Below, in pieces: positions 44,358 through 52,592 of a stretch of DNA of 64,000 nt (positions within the stretch are counted from its first letter, which is position 1; each line of letters opens with the position of its first letter). The position numbers and the translations under genes were made by a program. The notes beneath the pieces were generated by a model. It did no database searches. It saw nothing but the letters and a program-made list of their open reading frames with translations, and was not told the DNA's origin. The stretch covers positions 42,207 to 106,206 of the forward strand of contig NZ_PIUM01000023.1 in NCBI RefSeq assembly GCF_002845745.1, given 5' to 3'. The stretch comes from Telmatospirillum siberiense. Its GTDB lineage: Bacteria; Pseudomonadota; Alphaproteobacteria; Rhodospirillales; Magnetospirillaceae.

Positions 44358-44833
44358 CGCCGATGGCTTATCTCAAGATCGGCGGCGCGGCTCTGGCCGG
44401 CCTGCTGATCGCCACTACCGTCTGGTATGTCGGCGATCTGCGGACGCGGGTGGCCGAGGCGAAAGCGCGGATCGCCACCCAGGCCGCCACCATCACTGTT
44501 CAGCAGGCGGCGGCGGAACAAAATCAGCGAACCATCGCCGCCTTGCAAGCGGCGAAGGATCTCGGCGATCGGGCGCAGGCCGCCGACGCCCGGCGTCAAC
44601 GCTCGATCGCCACCGCCGCCGAAAAAGCCAAGGAGCATATCCGCCATGTCACGATTCCCGATGATGGTTGCCGGGCCGTTGATGCTCGGGATGCCGATAC
44701 TCTTGAGCAGTTGCGGGGATTGCTCGCCACCGTCTCCGGTGGTGGAGACGCGGATGGTCAGGATTCTGCCGCCGGCGGGGCTGATGGCGGACATTCCGCC
44801 GCCGCCTCTGCCGGATCGGTTGGCCAGCCGTGA
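44354..44833 (+). CDS. Inner-membrane spanin subunit (Rz-like)
   Basis: A 159-residue protein with one N-terminal membrane helix (LKIGGAALAGLLIATTVWYVG) then a long periplasmic coiled-coil region (VAEAKARIATQAATITVQQAAAEQNQ to AADARRQRSIATAAEKAKEHI). It would span the periplasm and join the outer-membrane Rz1 lipoprotein encoded within it in another frame, fusing the two membranes in the last step of lysis. GGGAGGAGG precedes the ATG. Confidence 0.82.
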   Translation: MTPMAYLKIGGAALAGLLIATTVWYVGDLRTRVAEAKARIATQAATITVQQAAAEQNQRTIAALQAAKDLGDRAQAADARRQRSIATAAEKAKEHIRHVTIPDDGCRAVDARDADTLEQLRGLLATVSGGGDADGQDSAAGGADGGHSAAASAGSVGQP

Positions 44834-44933
44834 CGATCTCAATCAGGTGAGTGTCGATCTCGCCGGATGGGGAACGGAACTCCGCGCCAGACTCGCGGAA
44901 TTACGAAATTGGGCGGCCGGGGCGGCACAATAA
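44646..44933 (+). CDS. Outer-membrane spanin lipoprotein (Rz1-like), out of frame within Rz
   Basis: A 95-residue frame starting at ATG 44646, inside the Rz-like gene in a different frame and extending 100 bp beyond its stop. It has a lipoprotein signal (MVAGPLMLGMPILLSSC, lipobox LSSC) and a proline-rich mature part (IPPPPLPDRL), the classic Rz1 profile, plus a longer C-terminal helix (DLAGWGTELRARLAELRNWAAG). The overlapping arrangement itself is strong support. Confidence 0.82.
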   Translation: MSRFPMMVAGPLMLGMPILLSSCGDCSPPSPVVETRMVRILPPAGLMADIPPPPLPDRLASRDDLNQVSVDLAGWGTELRARLAELRNWAAGAAQ

Positions 44934-45116
44934 TAACCCCGGCGCTCGATGACGGATCGTCGTCCCGACGATCGAACGAACACGTCCAATAATCACTTTT
45001 ACTTGTATTCCCGGAAGTTTCACTGCGGACAAGCGATTCGGAACCCTGGTTCCGGCTCGCCGGGCACCGCCGTGAACAGAACCATTGTCTGCAAAACATG
45101 AAGAAAGGTTACTGCC

Positions 45117-46538
45117 ATGAGTGTCAAAACTTTTAACCAGCCCGATTCCGCCAGCATGATTTGTGACGCCTATCCGTCGGCGATCGATGCCTCCGTTTCC
45201 GTCCTCTCGCGCCTCGGCGCCGCCTTCGCCCCGCATGCCCGGGCCACGCCCGACATGACGGTGGCGCTGGACGCCGGGCATGTCTTCGACGGCGCCACGC
45301 TGACCGAGGTCGCCGCGCAGAACGCGTCGCTCACCGCGCCGGCGGCCAATCCCCGGATCGACCGCATCGTCATCAACCAGTTGACCGGCACTGTCTCGGT
45401 CGTCACCGGGACCGAGGCCGCCAGCCCCGCCGTGCCGGCCATCCCGAGCGGCTTCGCCCCAGTGGCGCGGGTCCGCTTGTCGGCCGGCGCGACCGTTATC
45501 ACCAACGACATGATCACCGACGAACGGGACCTGTCGGCGCTGGGGCGCATCATCGCCGTGGAAGCCGGTACGGGATTGACCGGCGGCGGCAGCTCGGGGA
45601 CGGTGACCATCGGCCTGGAAACCCCGGTGGCGGTGGCGCTGGGCGGCACCGGCACGGCGACGGCGGCGGCCAATACCGTCTTTGCCGGACCCGCTTCGGG
45701 CAGCGATGCCGCGCCCTCGTTCCGGTCGCTGACGCTGGCGGATTTGCCGGCGGATGTGGCGACTACCGAGGACGTCGCAAAGGTGGCCCTGCAACACGGT
45801 CAATGCCGTCTTGTCCTGTCGGGAAGCAATCTCTTGCTGTCGCCCTACAATGGCAAGCGATTGATTGTTGGTGGAGTGATGCGCACCGTTCCGGCGGCCG
45901 GCGTATCCTTGAGCCCAATCGGCCTGACCGCTGGCACGGTCTATTACATCTACGCTTATATGACCAGCGGTGGCGAAATGGCCCTTGAAGCCAGCACCAC
46001 CAGCCACGGCACCGACAGCAGCACAGGCGTGGAGATCAAGGCGGGTGATGCCTCGCGGACGCTGGTTGGCATGGCATGCCCACAGACTGGACCGGTATTC
46101 GTTCAATCGCCGAACGCAGTGGGGGTCTTGTCGTGGTTCAACCGTCGTCGTTTGCGTCTTGTCACGGTCTATGGCCAGGAGGGCGAGGCTGGGTCGGCTT
46201 TGACGGAGTTGAGTTCGGCCGCGCGCGTCTATGCCCTCAATTGGTCTGACGAACCGCCCATGGTTGGTTATTATGTCTACGCGAGTGTGGAGAATACATC
46301 TGGTCAATCTTGTTCTGTGGCACTGGCTTTGGACAGCACCTCCGTTGCCTATCAGGGGGTCAACACCGGCGTATTTGCGTCAGGGTCGTCCTCTCCGACG
46401 ATACCATTCGCGGTTCCTCCCGTTGTCGCGGTGGACGCCGCCGAGGGTGTCTACCATTATTTTACGGTCGTCGGTCTGTGCCAGGGGGCGACCGCAAGCT
46501 TTTTCAATATCTCTGTCGTTGGAGATCTCAGAGGGTGA
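45117..46538 (+). CDS. Phage tail-fibre-like protein 2
   Basis: A 473-residue paralogue of the fibre at 41959. After 22 unrelated residues it shares about 580 bp of almost identical DNA (45197-45780 against 42022-42606), then lacks the 54-residue collar segment of fibre 1 and rejoins at LQHGQCRLVLSGSNLLLSPYNGKRLI. The C-terminal 200 residues diverge strongly. This is the pattern expected for alternative receptor-binding tips on one anchor. It starts at ATG 45117 (AAGAAAGG upstream), 180 bp after Rz1. Confidence 0.8.
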   Translation: MSVKTFNQPDSASMICDAYPSAIDASVSVLSRLGAAFAPHARATPDMTVALDAGHVFDGATLTEVAAQNASLTAPAANPRIDRIVINQLTGTVSVVTGTEAASPAVPAIPSGFAPVARVRLSAGATVITNDMITDERDLSALGRIIAVEAGTGLTGGGSSGTVTIGLETPVAVALGGTGTATAAANTVFAGPASGSDAAPSFRSLTLADLPADVATTEDVAKVALQHGQCRLVLSGSNLLLSPYNGKRLIVGGVMRTVPAAGVSLSPIGLTAGTVYYIYAYMTSGGEMALEASTTSHGTDSSTGVEIKAGDASRTLVGMACPQTGPVFVQSPNAVGVLSWFNRRRLRLVTVYGQEGEAGSALTELSSAARVYALNWSDEPPMVGYYVYASVENTSGQSCSVALALDSTSVAYQGVNTGVFASGSSSPTIPFAVPPVVAVDAAEGVYHYFTVVGLCQGATASFFNISVVGDLRG

Positions 46539-47007
46539 TTTTTCGTCGGTGGAGTCCGCCACTTAAGGCGGTTCTTCCGACGTAATCCGTGCCTCCCGTC
46601 ATTACGCGTCACACAGTGGTCAAGGGGTGAGCGGTTTCTCACTCCTTGGCTCTGCTGAGGTGATTCTCCTCAGAGGGCGTTTTATGTGGCGAAAGGGAAG
46701 TTTGAGCTTGGCGCAAACCGATTCCGACCGGAATTGATGTCGGCCATCAGTGGAATTTCTGGTGGACATCCTGCTGACACAATCATCGAACAGCCTGACC
46801 TTCCATAACGGTCTGGATAAATGAGGTCGTCGGCGGATGGTGTGTCAGCCACGAATAAGTTTAGGTATTAATGTAATATATATTTTTTCAAAAATATTTT
46901 ATTAGTTAATGATTCAATCTTAAATTGAATTTTAAATTCTTGTTTTATCATTTTATTTTGTTGTATATGTTTATTTTGTTCGTGAAACTTCTTTCTGGTT
47001 GAACCTC
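46539..47007. other. Intergenic region at the right end of the phage-derived block
   Basis: About 470 bp, no gene supported. 46850-46985 is very AT-rich (runs such as AATATATATTTTTTC), unlike the flanking genes. It probably includes the promoter of the HAD gene and could mark an old phage junction; no att repeat was found by eye. Confidence 0.45.
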
Positions 47008-47679
47008 ATGTCCCTAAACGCTCTTCTGTTCGATCTCGACGGCACGCTGGTCGATAGCGATGCCCTGCATATCCAAGCCTTTCGCGCCGTGGCCGCCGAA
47101 CATGGGGTCAGCTTCGACGCCGATTTTTTCGCCAGGCATATGTCCGGCCATACCAACGCGCAGATCTGCCTGTCGTTGTTCCCCGACCTTTCGGCCGCCG
47201 AGCATGAGCGGATCGCCGACGAGAAGGAGGCCCTGTTCCGCCGTTTGCTGGAAGGGGCGTCCCTGGCCATCCCCGGCGTGGTGCCGCTGGTCGAATGGGC
47301 ATTGGACCGGGGCATGAGCGTGGGCGTGGTCAGCAACGCGCCGCCGGCCAATGTGCGGGCCGTGGTCCAATCGCTGGGATTGGCCGGAAAATTCGCCGTG
47401 GAGATTTGCGGCGGGTCGGTGCCGCGCGGCAAGCCCGATCCCATGCCCTATCGGGTGGCCCTGGAACGGTTGGGGGTGCCGGGCGAGAGGGCTGTCGCCT
47501 TCGAGGATACGCCGCTCGGCATCCGGGCCGCGGTCGGGGCCGGCATCGCCACGGTCGGGCTGACCACCACCCAGCCGGAGGAAAATCTGCTGGCGGCGGG
47601 CGCCCTGCTGGCGGTCAAGACTTACGAGGATCAACGGCTGACGGCCTTTCTTGCCGAACGGTTGTCGATGGCTTCCTGA
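47008..47679 (+). CDS. HAD-family phosphatase/phosphomutase (beta-phosphoglucomutase-like)
   Basis: A 223-residue HAD subfamily IA protein with all four motifs: nucleophile ALLFDLDGTLVDSDALH (Asp near 9), motif II Ser/Asn in VGVVSNAP, Lys in VPRGKPDPMPY, and acidic motif IV VAFEDTPLGIRAAV. The alpha-helical cap is type C1. Could dephosphorylate a sugar phosphate or act as a phosphomutase. It is convergent with the PTS EIIBC gene (57 bp between stops), so a role in the same sugar pathway is plausible. ATG 47008 is chosen over an upstream TTG. Confidence 0.87.
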   Translation: MSLNALLFDLDGTLVDSDALHIQAFRAVAAEHGVSFDADFFARHMSGHTNAQICLSLFPDLSAAEHERIADEKEALFRRLLEGASLAIPGVVPLVEWALDRGMSVGVVSNAPPANVRAVVQSLGLAGKFAVEICGGSVPRGKPDPMPYRVALERLGVPGERAVAFEDTPLGIRAAVGAGIATVGLTTTQPEENLLAAGALLAVKTYEDQRLTAFLAERLSMAS

Positions 47680-47736
47680 GGTTTCTCCGAGGGGGGAATG
47701 GCGAAGCCATTCCCCTATCCGGTTGGTTTCCTCTCG

Positions 47737-49533
47737 TCAGGCGGCGGTCAGCGCCGTGGCGTAGGCGGACGCCGCTTTGCCCACCATGATGTGATAGCGG
47801 CCGCCGCCCAGATCGACGATGCCCTGGGCTCCGGCGCTACGCAGCGCGGGCTGGTCCAGTTTCGACGGATCGCTGATTTCGACCTCCAGGCGCGTTCCGG
47901 CCACGGCGCCGATCCGCCGGATGTTGGCGGCCCCGCCGAGGGCGGCCCGCAACGCATCGACCAGGCGCTCGAAGTCCTTGTCGGAGGCGGCGGGAACGTC
48001 GCGCTTCGGCGGAACGGCCGGAGCGGCGGCCGGAGCGGTCCCGGCACCGACGCCTTCAAGGTCGTCGAACTCGCCGGGATGGGTCTTCAGGAATTCATCG
48101 ATGTCGGTCTTCAGATTTTCCGAGCGGGTTCCGAACACCACCTGGACACCCTTGCCGACCACCATGACGCCAGAGGCGCCCATCGCCTTGAAACGATCCT
48201 GGTGAACCTTTCCCATGTCGTTGACGCCGACCCTGAGGCGGGTGATGCAGGCGTCGAGGCTGGCGATGTTGCTGCGTCCGCCGAAGGATGCCACCAACTG
48301 ACGGGCGATGGCGATATGGTCATCGCCCATATCGACCGCCGGGATGGTGACACCGTCCTCTTCACGGCCGGGCGTCTTCAGATTGAAGCGGATGATGGAC
48401 AGGCGGAACACGGCGTAATAGACGACCGCGTAGATCGGTCCCAGCACCAGCGTCATCCACCAGTTGTGGGCGGTCGGGCCGAACACGTTGAACAGCAGGA
48501 AATCGATGCCGCCCTGCGAGAAGGTGAAGCCCATGTGGATGTCGAGACTGTTGGAAACGAACTGGGTGGTGGCCGCCAGGATGGCGTGGAACAGATAGAG
48601 GACCGGGGCGACGAACAGGAAGGAGAATTCGATCGGCTCGGTGATGCCGGTGATGAAGGAGGTCAGCGCCGCCGAGATCATCAGCCCGCCCACCTTGACC
48701 CGGTTTTCCGGCCGCGCCGTATGCCAGATGGCGATGGCGGCGGCCGGCAGGCCCCACATTTTGAAGAGAAAGGCGCCGGCCAGGATGCCCGCGCTGCGGT
48801 CTCCGGCGAAGAAGCGATTGATATCGCCATGCACGATGGCGCCGGAGGCGTCGGTGTAGGAACCGATCTGGAAGAAGAAGGGCACGTTCCAGATATGGTG
48901 CAGGCCGAAGGGGATCAGCAGGCGCTCGATGAAGCCGTAGACGGTGGCGGCCATGCGCGGATCGTTGTCGGCGGCCCAGTGCGAGAAGACGTTGATGCCA
49001 TTCTGTACCGGCGGCCAGATCAGCGACAGGATGACGCCGACGGCGATGGCCGCGATGCCGGTGGCGATCGGTACGAAGCGTTTTCCGGCGAAAAATCCCA
49101 GATAGGCCGGCAGTTCGATCCGGTAATAGCGATTGAAGAGGATGGCGGCGACGGCGCCGATGATGATGCCGCCGAAGACACCGGTCTCCATGGATTTCAT
49201 GCCCATCACGAGGACGGGGTCGATGCCCAGGGCGACGGCCATGACGCCCATGGTGGCGACCATCACGACGAAGCCGACGACGGCGGCGATGGCGGCGACG
49301 CCGTCATTCTCGGTCAGCCCCAGCGCGACGCCGACGGCGAAGATCAGGGCGAGATTGCCGAAGATGGCGCCGCCTCCCTGCGCCATGACGTTGGATACGA
49401 CCGGAGGAATGAAGCCGAAGTGGGAGCTGCCGATACCCAGCAACAACCCCGCCACGGGAAGGACGGCCACGGGCAACATCAAGGATTTGCCGATCTTTTG
49501 CAGCCATCCGAAGGTGGTCTTGAACGCGATCAT
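47737..49533 (-). CDS. PTS glucose/N-acetylglucosamine-type EIIBC with an extra degenerate EIIB domain
   Basis: A 598-residue sugar permease of the Glc superfamily. EIIC (about 1-385) has the start WLQKIGKSLMLPVAVLPVAGLLLGIG and the sugar-binding stretch GITEPIEFSFLFVAP. EIIB follows (about 405-480) with the phosphorylated Cys in IASLDACITRLRVGV near residue 427. After an Ala/Pro linker a second EIIB-like fold (about 515-598) reads ANIRRIGAVAGTRLEVEI, with no Cys at the active position, so it cannot be phosphorylated there. Phosphate comes from the EIIA of the fusion protein encoded just upstream. Substrate (glucose, GlcNAc or a relative) is not certain. Confidence 0.9.
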   Translation of the reverse strand: MIAFKTTFGWLQKIGKSLMLPVAVLPVAGLLLGIGSSHFGFIPPVVSNVMAQGGGAIFGNLALIFAVGVALGLTENDGVAAIAAVVGFVVMVATMGVMAVALGIDPVLVMGMKSMETGVFGGIIIGAVAAILFNRYYRIELPAYLGFFAGKRFVPIATGIAAIAVGVILSLIWPPVQNGINVFSHWAADNDPRMAATVYGFIERLLIPFGLHHIWNVPFFFQIGSYTDASGAIVHGDINRFFAGDRSAGILAGAFLFKMWGLPAAAIAIWHTARPENRVKVGGLMISAALTSFITGITEPIEFSFLFVAPVLYLFHAILAATTQFVSNSLDIHMGFTFSQGGIDFLLFNVFGPTAHNWWMTLVLGPIYAVVYYAVFRLSIIRFNLKTPGREEDGVTIPAVDMGDDHIAIARQLVASFGGRSNIASLDACITRLRVGVNDMGKVHQDRFKAMGASGVMVVGKGVQVVFGTRSENLKTDIDEFLKTHPGEFDDLEGVGAGTAPAAAPAVPPKRDVPAASDKDFERLVDALRAALGGAANIRRIGAVAGTRLEVEISDPSKLDQPALRSAGAQGIVDLGGGRYHIMVGKAASAYATALTAA

Positions 49534-49569
49534 TCTTTTCCTCTCCTTCTTATTCGCATTTATGTTTTC

Positions 49570-49700
49570 AAGGGCCTGTTCATAAATTATCGAATCAACA
49601 GGCCCTCAAGTCCGAGCGGCGCTTCTCGCCCGCCGTAGCGGAGCGCAGGCGTCATATGGAATCTTGGGGTTTGGAGCGATTATTTCGCGACAAGCCCTAA
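49570..49700 (-). mobile_element. MITE-like repeat, copy B
   Basis: A 131-bp inverted copy of the element at 25466, the longest of the three. Ends read (minus strand) TTAGGGCTTGTCGCG and GAACAGGCCCTTG, with matching AAATAATCG / AAATTATCG inner parts. It lies between the PTS fusion gene (stop 49704) and EIIBC (start 49533), inside what should be one operon. Confidence 0.75.
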
Positions 49701-49703
49701 GGA

Positions 49704-52310
49704 TCACACCTCGGGCCAATAGGACGATAGGAGACGGTGCACGGCCTCCGCCGACTCTTGCGAAAGGGCTTCCCGGGCGACGGCCTGGCATCGTTCCAGG
49801 GAAAGCGAACGGACCATTTCCTTGACTTCGGGAACGGTGGCGGCCGTCGTGGAAAGTTCCGTCACGCCAAGGCCGATGAGGACCGGGGCCGCCAGGGGAA
49901 TGGAGGCTAGACCTCCGCAGACCCCGGTCCAGCGCCCATTGGCGGTGGCCGCCGCCGCCGCCTGGGCGATCAGCCGAAGGACGGCGGGATCGAAGGCGTC
50001 GACCCGCTTGGCGAGATGAGGATTCATCCGGTCCATGGCCAGCGTGTATTGGGTCAGGTCATTGGTGCCGATGGAAAAAAAGTCGCATTCCTTGGCGAAG
50101 ACGTCGGCCATCACCGCCGCCGAGGGCACTTCCACCATGACGCCCAGGGAGATCGGCTTGTCTTGGCCGAGCGTCCGGCGTTCCTCGTCCAGCATGGTCC
50201 GCACGGTCCGCAGTTCGTCGATGGTGGCGACCATCGGCACCATGATCCGGCATTGCCCATAGGGCTGAACGCGGAGAATGGCGCGCAATTGGGTGCGCAG
50301 CGTTTCCGGCTTCCAAATGCCCGTCCGCACGCCGCGCAGGCCCAGTGCCGGATTGGTTTCGCGGGGCAGGCCCAGATAGGGCAGGACCTTGTCGGCGCCG
50401 GCATCCAGCGTGCGGATGATCAGCGGGCGTCCTTCCAGCGAATCGGCGACGGTCTGATATTGGGCGAGTTGTTCCTCTTCCGAAGGCGCCGTGTCGCGGT
50501 TCAGGAACAGAAACTCGCTGCGCAGCAGCCCGCAACCCTCGGCGCCGTTGGCGACGGCCAGCAGGGCGTCGGCCGGCGAGGCCAGATTGGCCACCACCTC
50601 GATGCGCCGGCCGCAGGCGGTGTGACAGTCCTCCGCCGCGCGGCTCTTCGCGAGGGCCAGGCGCGCCTGACGCTTTTCGATTTTCGCCGCCGTCGCGGAC
50701 AACAGCTCTGGCAGCGGATTGACCTGCAGTCGCTGATGATCGGCGTCGAGAATCAGCGGCGTGCCGTCGGGCACCCGCGCGAGGTCCGGACCCATGGCCA
50801 CCAGCGTCGGTATGCCGAGCGAGGCGGCGAGGATCGCCACATGGGAGGTGGGGCCGCCTTCGGCCAGACAGAGGCCGGCGAGGCGGCTGGTGTCCATGCC
50901 GGTCAGTTGCGAGGGCAACAGGTCGCCGGCCAGCAGGATGGTTCCGGCCGGAAGATCGGTGCCGGCGCGCGATTTGCCGGCCAGGGCCATCAGAACGCGC
51001 CGTTCGACGTCCAGAAGATCGACGGCGCGTTCGGCGAGCCGGGCGCTGCCCAGGCGTTTCAGGGCCGCCGCTTGTTGTCCGGCGGCGCTCTTCCAGGCGA
51101 AGCCCGCGCTTTTTCCCTGGTCGATCAATGTTTGGGCGGCGCCGAGGAGATCGACGTCGTCGAGGAAGGACAAATGCGCCTTCAGGATTTCCATTTGCTG
51201 GCGATTGTGGGGCCGCGCCGCCTCGATTTCGCCATCGAGGTCCTGACGGCTGGCTTCAAGGGCCAGTCGCAGGCGCTCCAATTCCACGTCGACGCCGGCG
51301 CCGGCTTCAGGGACGGAAATTTCTTCCTGGGCGAAACGGACGGCCTTGCCGGTGGCGAGGCCGGAGACGGCCTGGACCCCCGTGATATCGATCCGTTCAT
51401 GGGAGGCGAAGGCCGGGCGGAGGGGCGTTTCGGCGATCGACGTCCCTGCGGCGGGAACCGGAGAAGGGGCTTTGCCGTCGGCAAAACCGGCGATCACCGC
51501 GCCGATGGCGGCCAGGGCCGCTTCCGCGTCACCGCCTGCGGCCGTCACCCGGACGGCATCACCGCCGCCGAGGCCCAGCAGCATCAGTTTGACCGGGCTG
51601 CGCGCGTCGGCCTCCTTATCGTGGGCATGGAAGATTATGCGGGCCTTGAAGCCTTTCACGGCATCGGCGATCAATCCCGCCGGCCGCGCGTGGATGCCAT
51701 CGGGATCGTCGATCCGGAATTCCCGCGTCAGGACCGGTCCCGCAGCCTGCGGAGCCGCCTCGGCCGGGGCGGTGCCGGCCGGACTGACGGTGAACAGCAC
51801 CTCGCCCGCCGCCACCTGACGCCCGGGCGCCATGGCGGAAAGCGTGTAGTCTTCGCCCAGGACGATGATCGGCACCAGGAGGCTTCTCGCCTTGTGGGCC
51901 AGGATGTCCATGTCGAAGGAAATCAAGGGATCGCCGGTCTTCACCGCCTGTCCCTCGGCGACGTGCAGGGTGAAGCCTTCGCCGGCCAGCGCGACGGTAT
52001 CGAGACCGACATGCAGCAAAACCTCGGCGCCGTTGGCCAGCCGCAGGGTGACGGCATGGCGTGCGCGGTGGGCGACGGTCACCACGCCGTCGCAGGGCGC
52101 CTTCAGCACCGATTCGAATGGGTCGATGGCGATCCCATGGCCCAGGACATACCCGGAAAAGACGGGATCGGGAACATCGGAGAGCGCCGTCAGCCAGCCG
52201 GCCAGCGGCGCGTGGAGTGCTATGCTTTCACCCGTTGCCGCCGGTTGGGTTTGAGGGCGGGCGGAATTTTTGGTTTCATTGATGGGAGTCATTCGAGCAA
52301 CCTGTCTCAT
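49704..52310 (-). CDS. PTS phosphotransfer fusion EIIA(Glc)-HPr-EI
   Basis: An 868-residue cytoplasmic protein carrying the whole PTS phosphorelay. EIIA(Glc) part (about 30-175): active His in EVLLHVGLDTVAL. HPr part (about 205-290): active His in DPDGIHARPAG. EI part (about 305-868): phospho-His in LAEGGPTSHVAILAASLG, PEP-binding GCGLLRSEFLFLNR, LIIRTLDAGADK, FFSIGTNDLTQYTLAMDR and active Cys in GVCGG. It takes phosphate from PEP to the EIIBC encoded downstream. Three in-frame starts exist; ATG 52310 has GAGG at 8 bp, while 52292 gives a tidier N-terminus. A candidate ROK operator lies about 205 bp upstream. Confidence 0.93.
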   Translation of the reverse strand: MRQVARMTPINETKNSARPQTQPAATGESIALHAPLAGWLTALSDVPDPVFSGYVLGHGIAIDPFESVLKAPCDGVVTVAHRARHAVTLRLANGAEVLLHVGLDTVALAGEGFTLHVAEGQAVKTGDPLISFDMDILAHKARSLLVPIIVLGEDYTLSAMAPGRQVAAGEVLFTVSPAGTAPAEAAPQAAGPVLTREFRIDDPDGIHARPAGLIADAVKGFKARIIFHAHDKEADARSPVKLMLLGLGGGDAVRVTAAGGDAEAALAAIGAVIAGFADGKAPSPVPAAGTSIAETPLRPAFASHERIDITGVQAVSGLATGKAVRFAQEEISVPEAGAGVDVELERLRLALEASRQDLDGEIEAARPHNRQQMEILKAHLSFLDDVDLLGAAQTLIDQGKSAGFAWKSAAGQQAAALKRLGSARLAERAVDLLDVERRVLMALAGKSRAGTDLPAGTILLAGDLLPSQLTGMDTSRLAGLCLAEGGPTSHVAILAASLGIPTLVAMGPDLARVPDGTPLILDADHQRLQVNPLPELLSATAAKIEKRQARLALAKSRAAEDCHTACGRRIEVVANLASPADALLAVANGAEGCGLLRSEFLFLNRDTAPSEEEQLAQYQTVADSLEGRPLIIRTLDAGADKVLPYLGLPRETNPALGLRGVRTGIWKPETLRTQLRAILRVQPYGQCRIMVPMVATIDELRTVRTMLDEERRTLGQDKPISLGVMVEVPSAAVMADVFAKECDFFSIGTNDLTQYTLAMDRMNPHLAKRVDAFDPAVLRLIAQAAAAATANGRWTGVCGGLASIPLAAPVLIGLGVTELSTTAATVPEVKEMVRSLSLERCQAVAREALSQESAEAVHRLLSSYWPEV

Positions 52311-52514
52311 CCGTTTGGCCTCGCAACGCTTCCCCTGCATCAAAATGATCGGCGAGGGGGCGCTAGATCATAGCACGCCATTCGTTCTGGAGCGGGCAGG
52401 GACGCGGAAGGACCTTATCCGGACAAGTTTGCGCTCGTCCTTGAAATCAGCGGGAAAACCCGTGGCTTCCCCGCGATTCGACTTTCCTCCCATCCGGCCA
52501 TTCCGGCTCTGTGG

Positions 52515-52542
52515 ATTAATTAATAACGCAAATTTATTTATT
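52515..52542 (-). promoter_or_regulatory. Candidate ROK operator upstream of the PTS fusion gene
   Basis: Minus strand reads AATAAATAAA, five bases, GTTATT, then AATTAAT. It matches the site at 56878-56905 at 22 of 28 positions, with all but three of the differences in the central bases. AT-rich inverted sites of this kind (TTATTT...AAATAA) are bound by ROK repressors such as NagC and Mlc. Confidence 0.6.
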
Positions 52543-52592
52543 AAACAATCGATGAGTGTGGGGAAGCGTCACGATGATTGTTTAAGTGGTGA

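Noticed and set aside
41959..46538. Diversity-generating retroelement acting on the fibre genes
   Set aside because: No reverse transcriptase, accessory gene or template repeat with adenine-specific differences is present; differences between fibres are not confined to A positions.
47698..49638. 646-codon plus-strand open frame opposite EIIBC
   Set aside because: Antisense shadow; Asp/Gly/His-rich low-complexity translation of membrane-helix codons.
49606..49791. 61-codon minus-strand frame between PTS genes
   Set aside because: Lies mostly within MITE copy B; a similar translation from copy A shows it comes from the repeat.
50016..52373. 785-codon plus-strand open frame opposite the PTS fusion gene
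   Set aside because: Antisense shadow of a gene with all PTS active sites; Gly/His/Arg/Gln-rich without domains.
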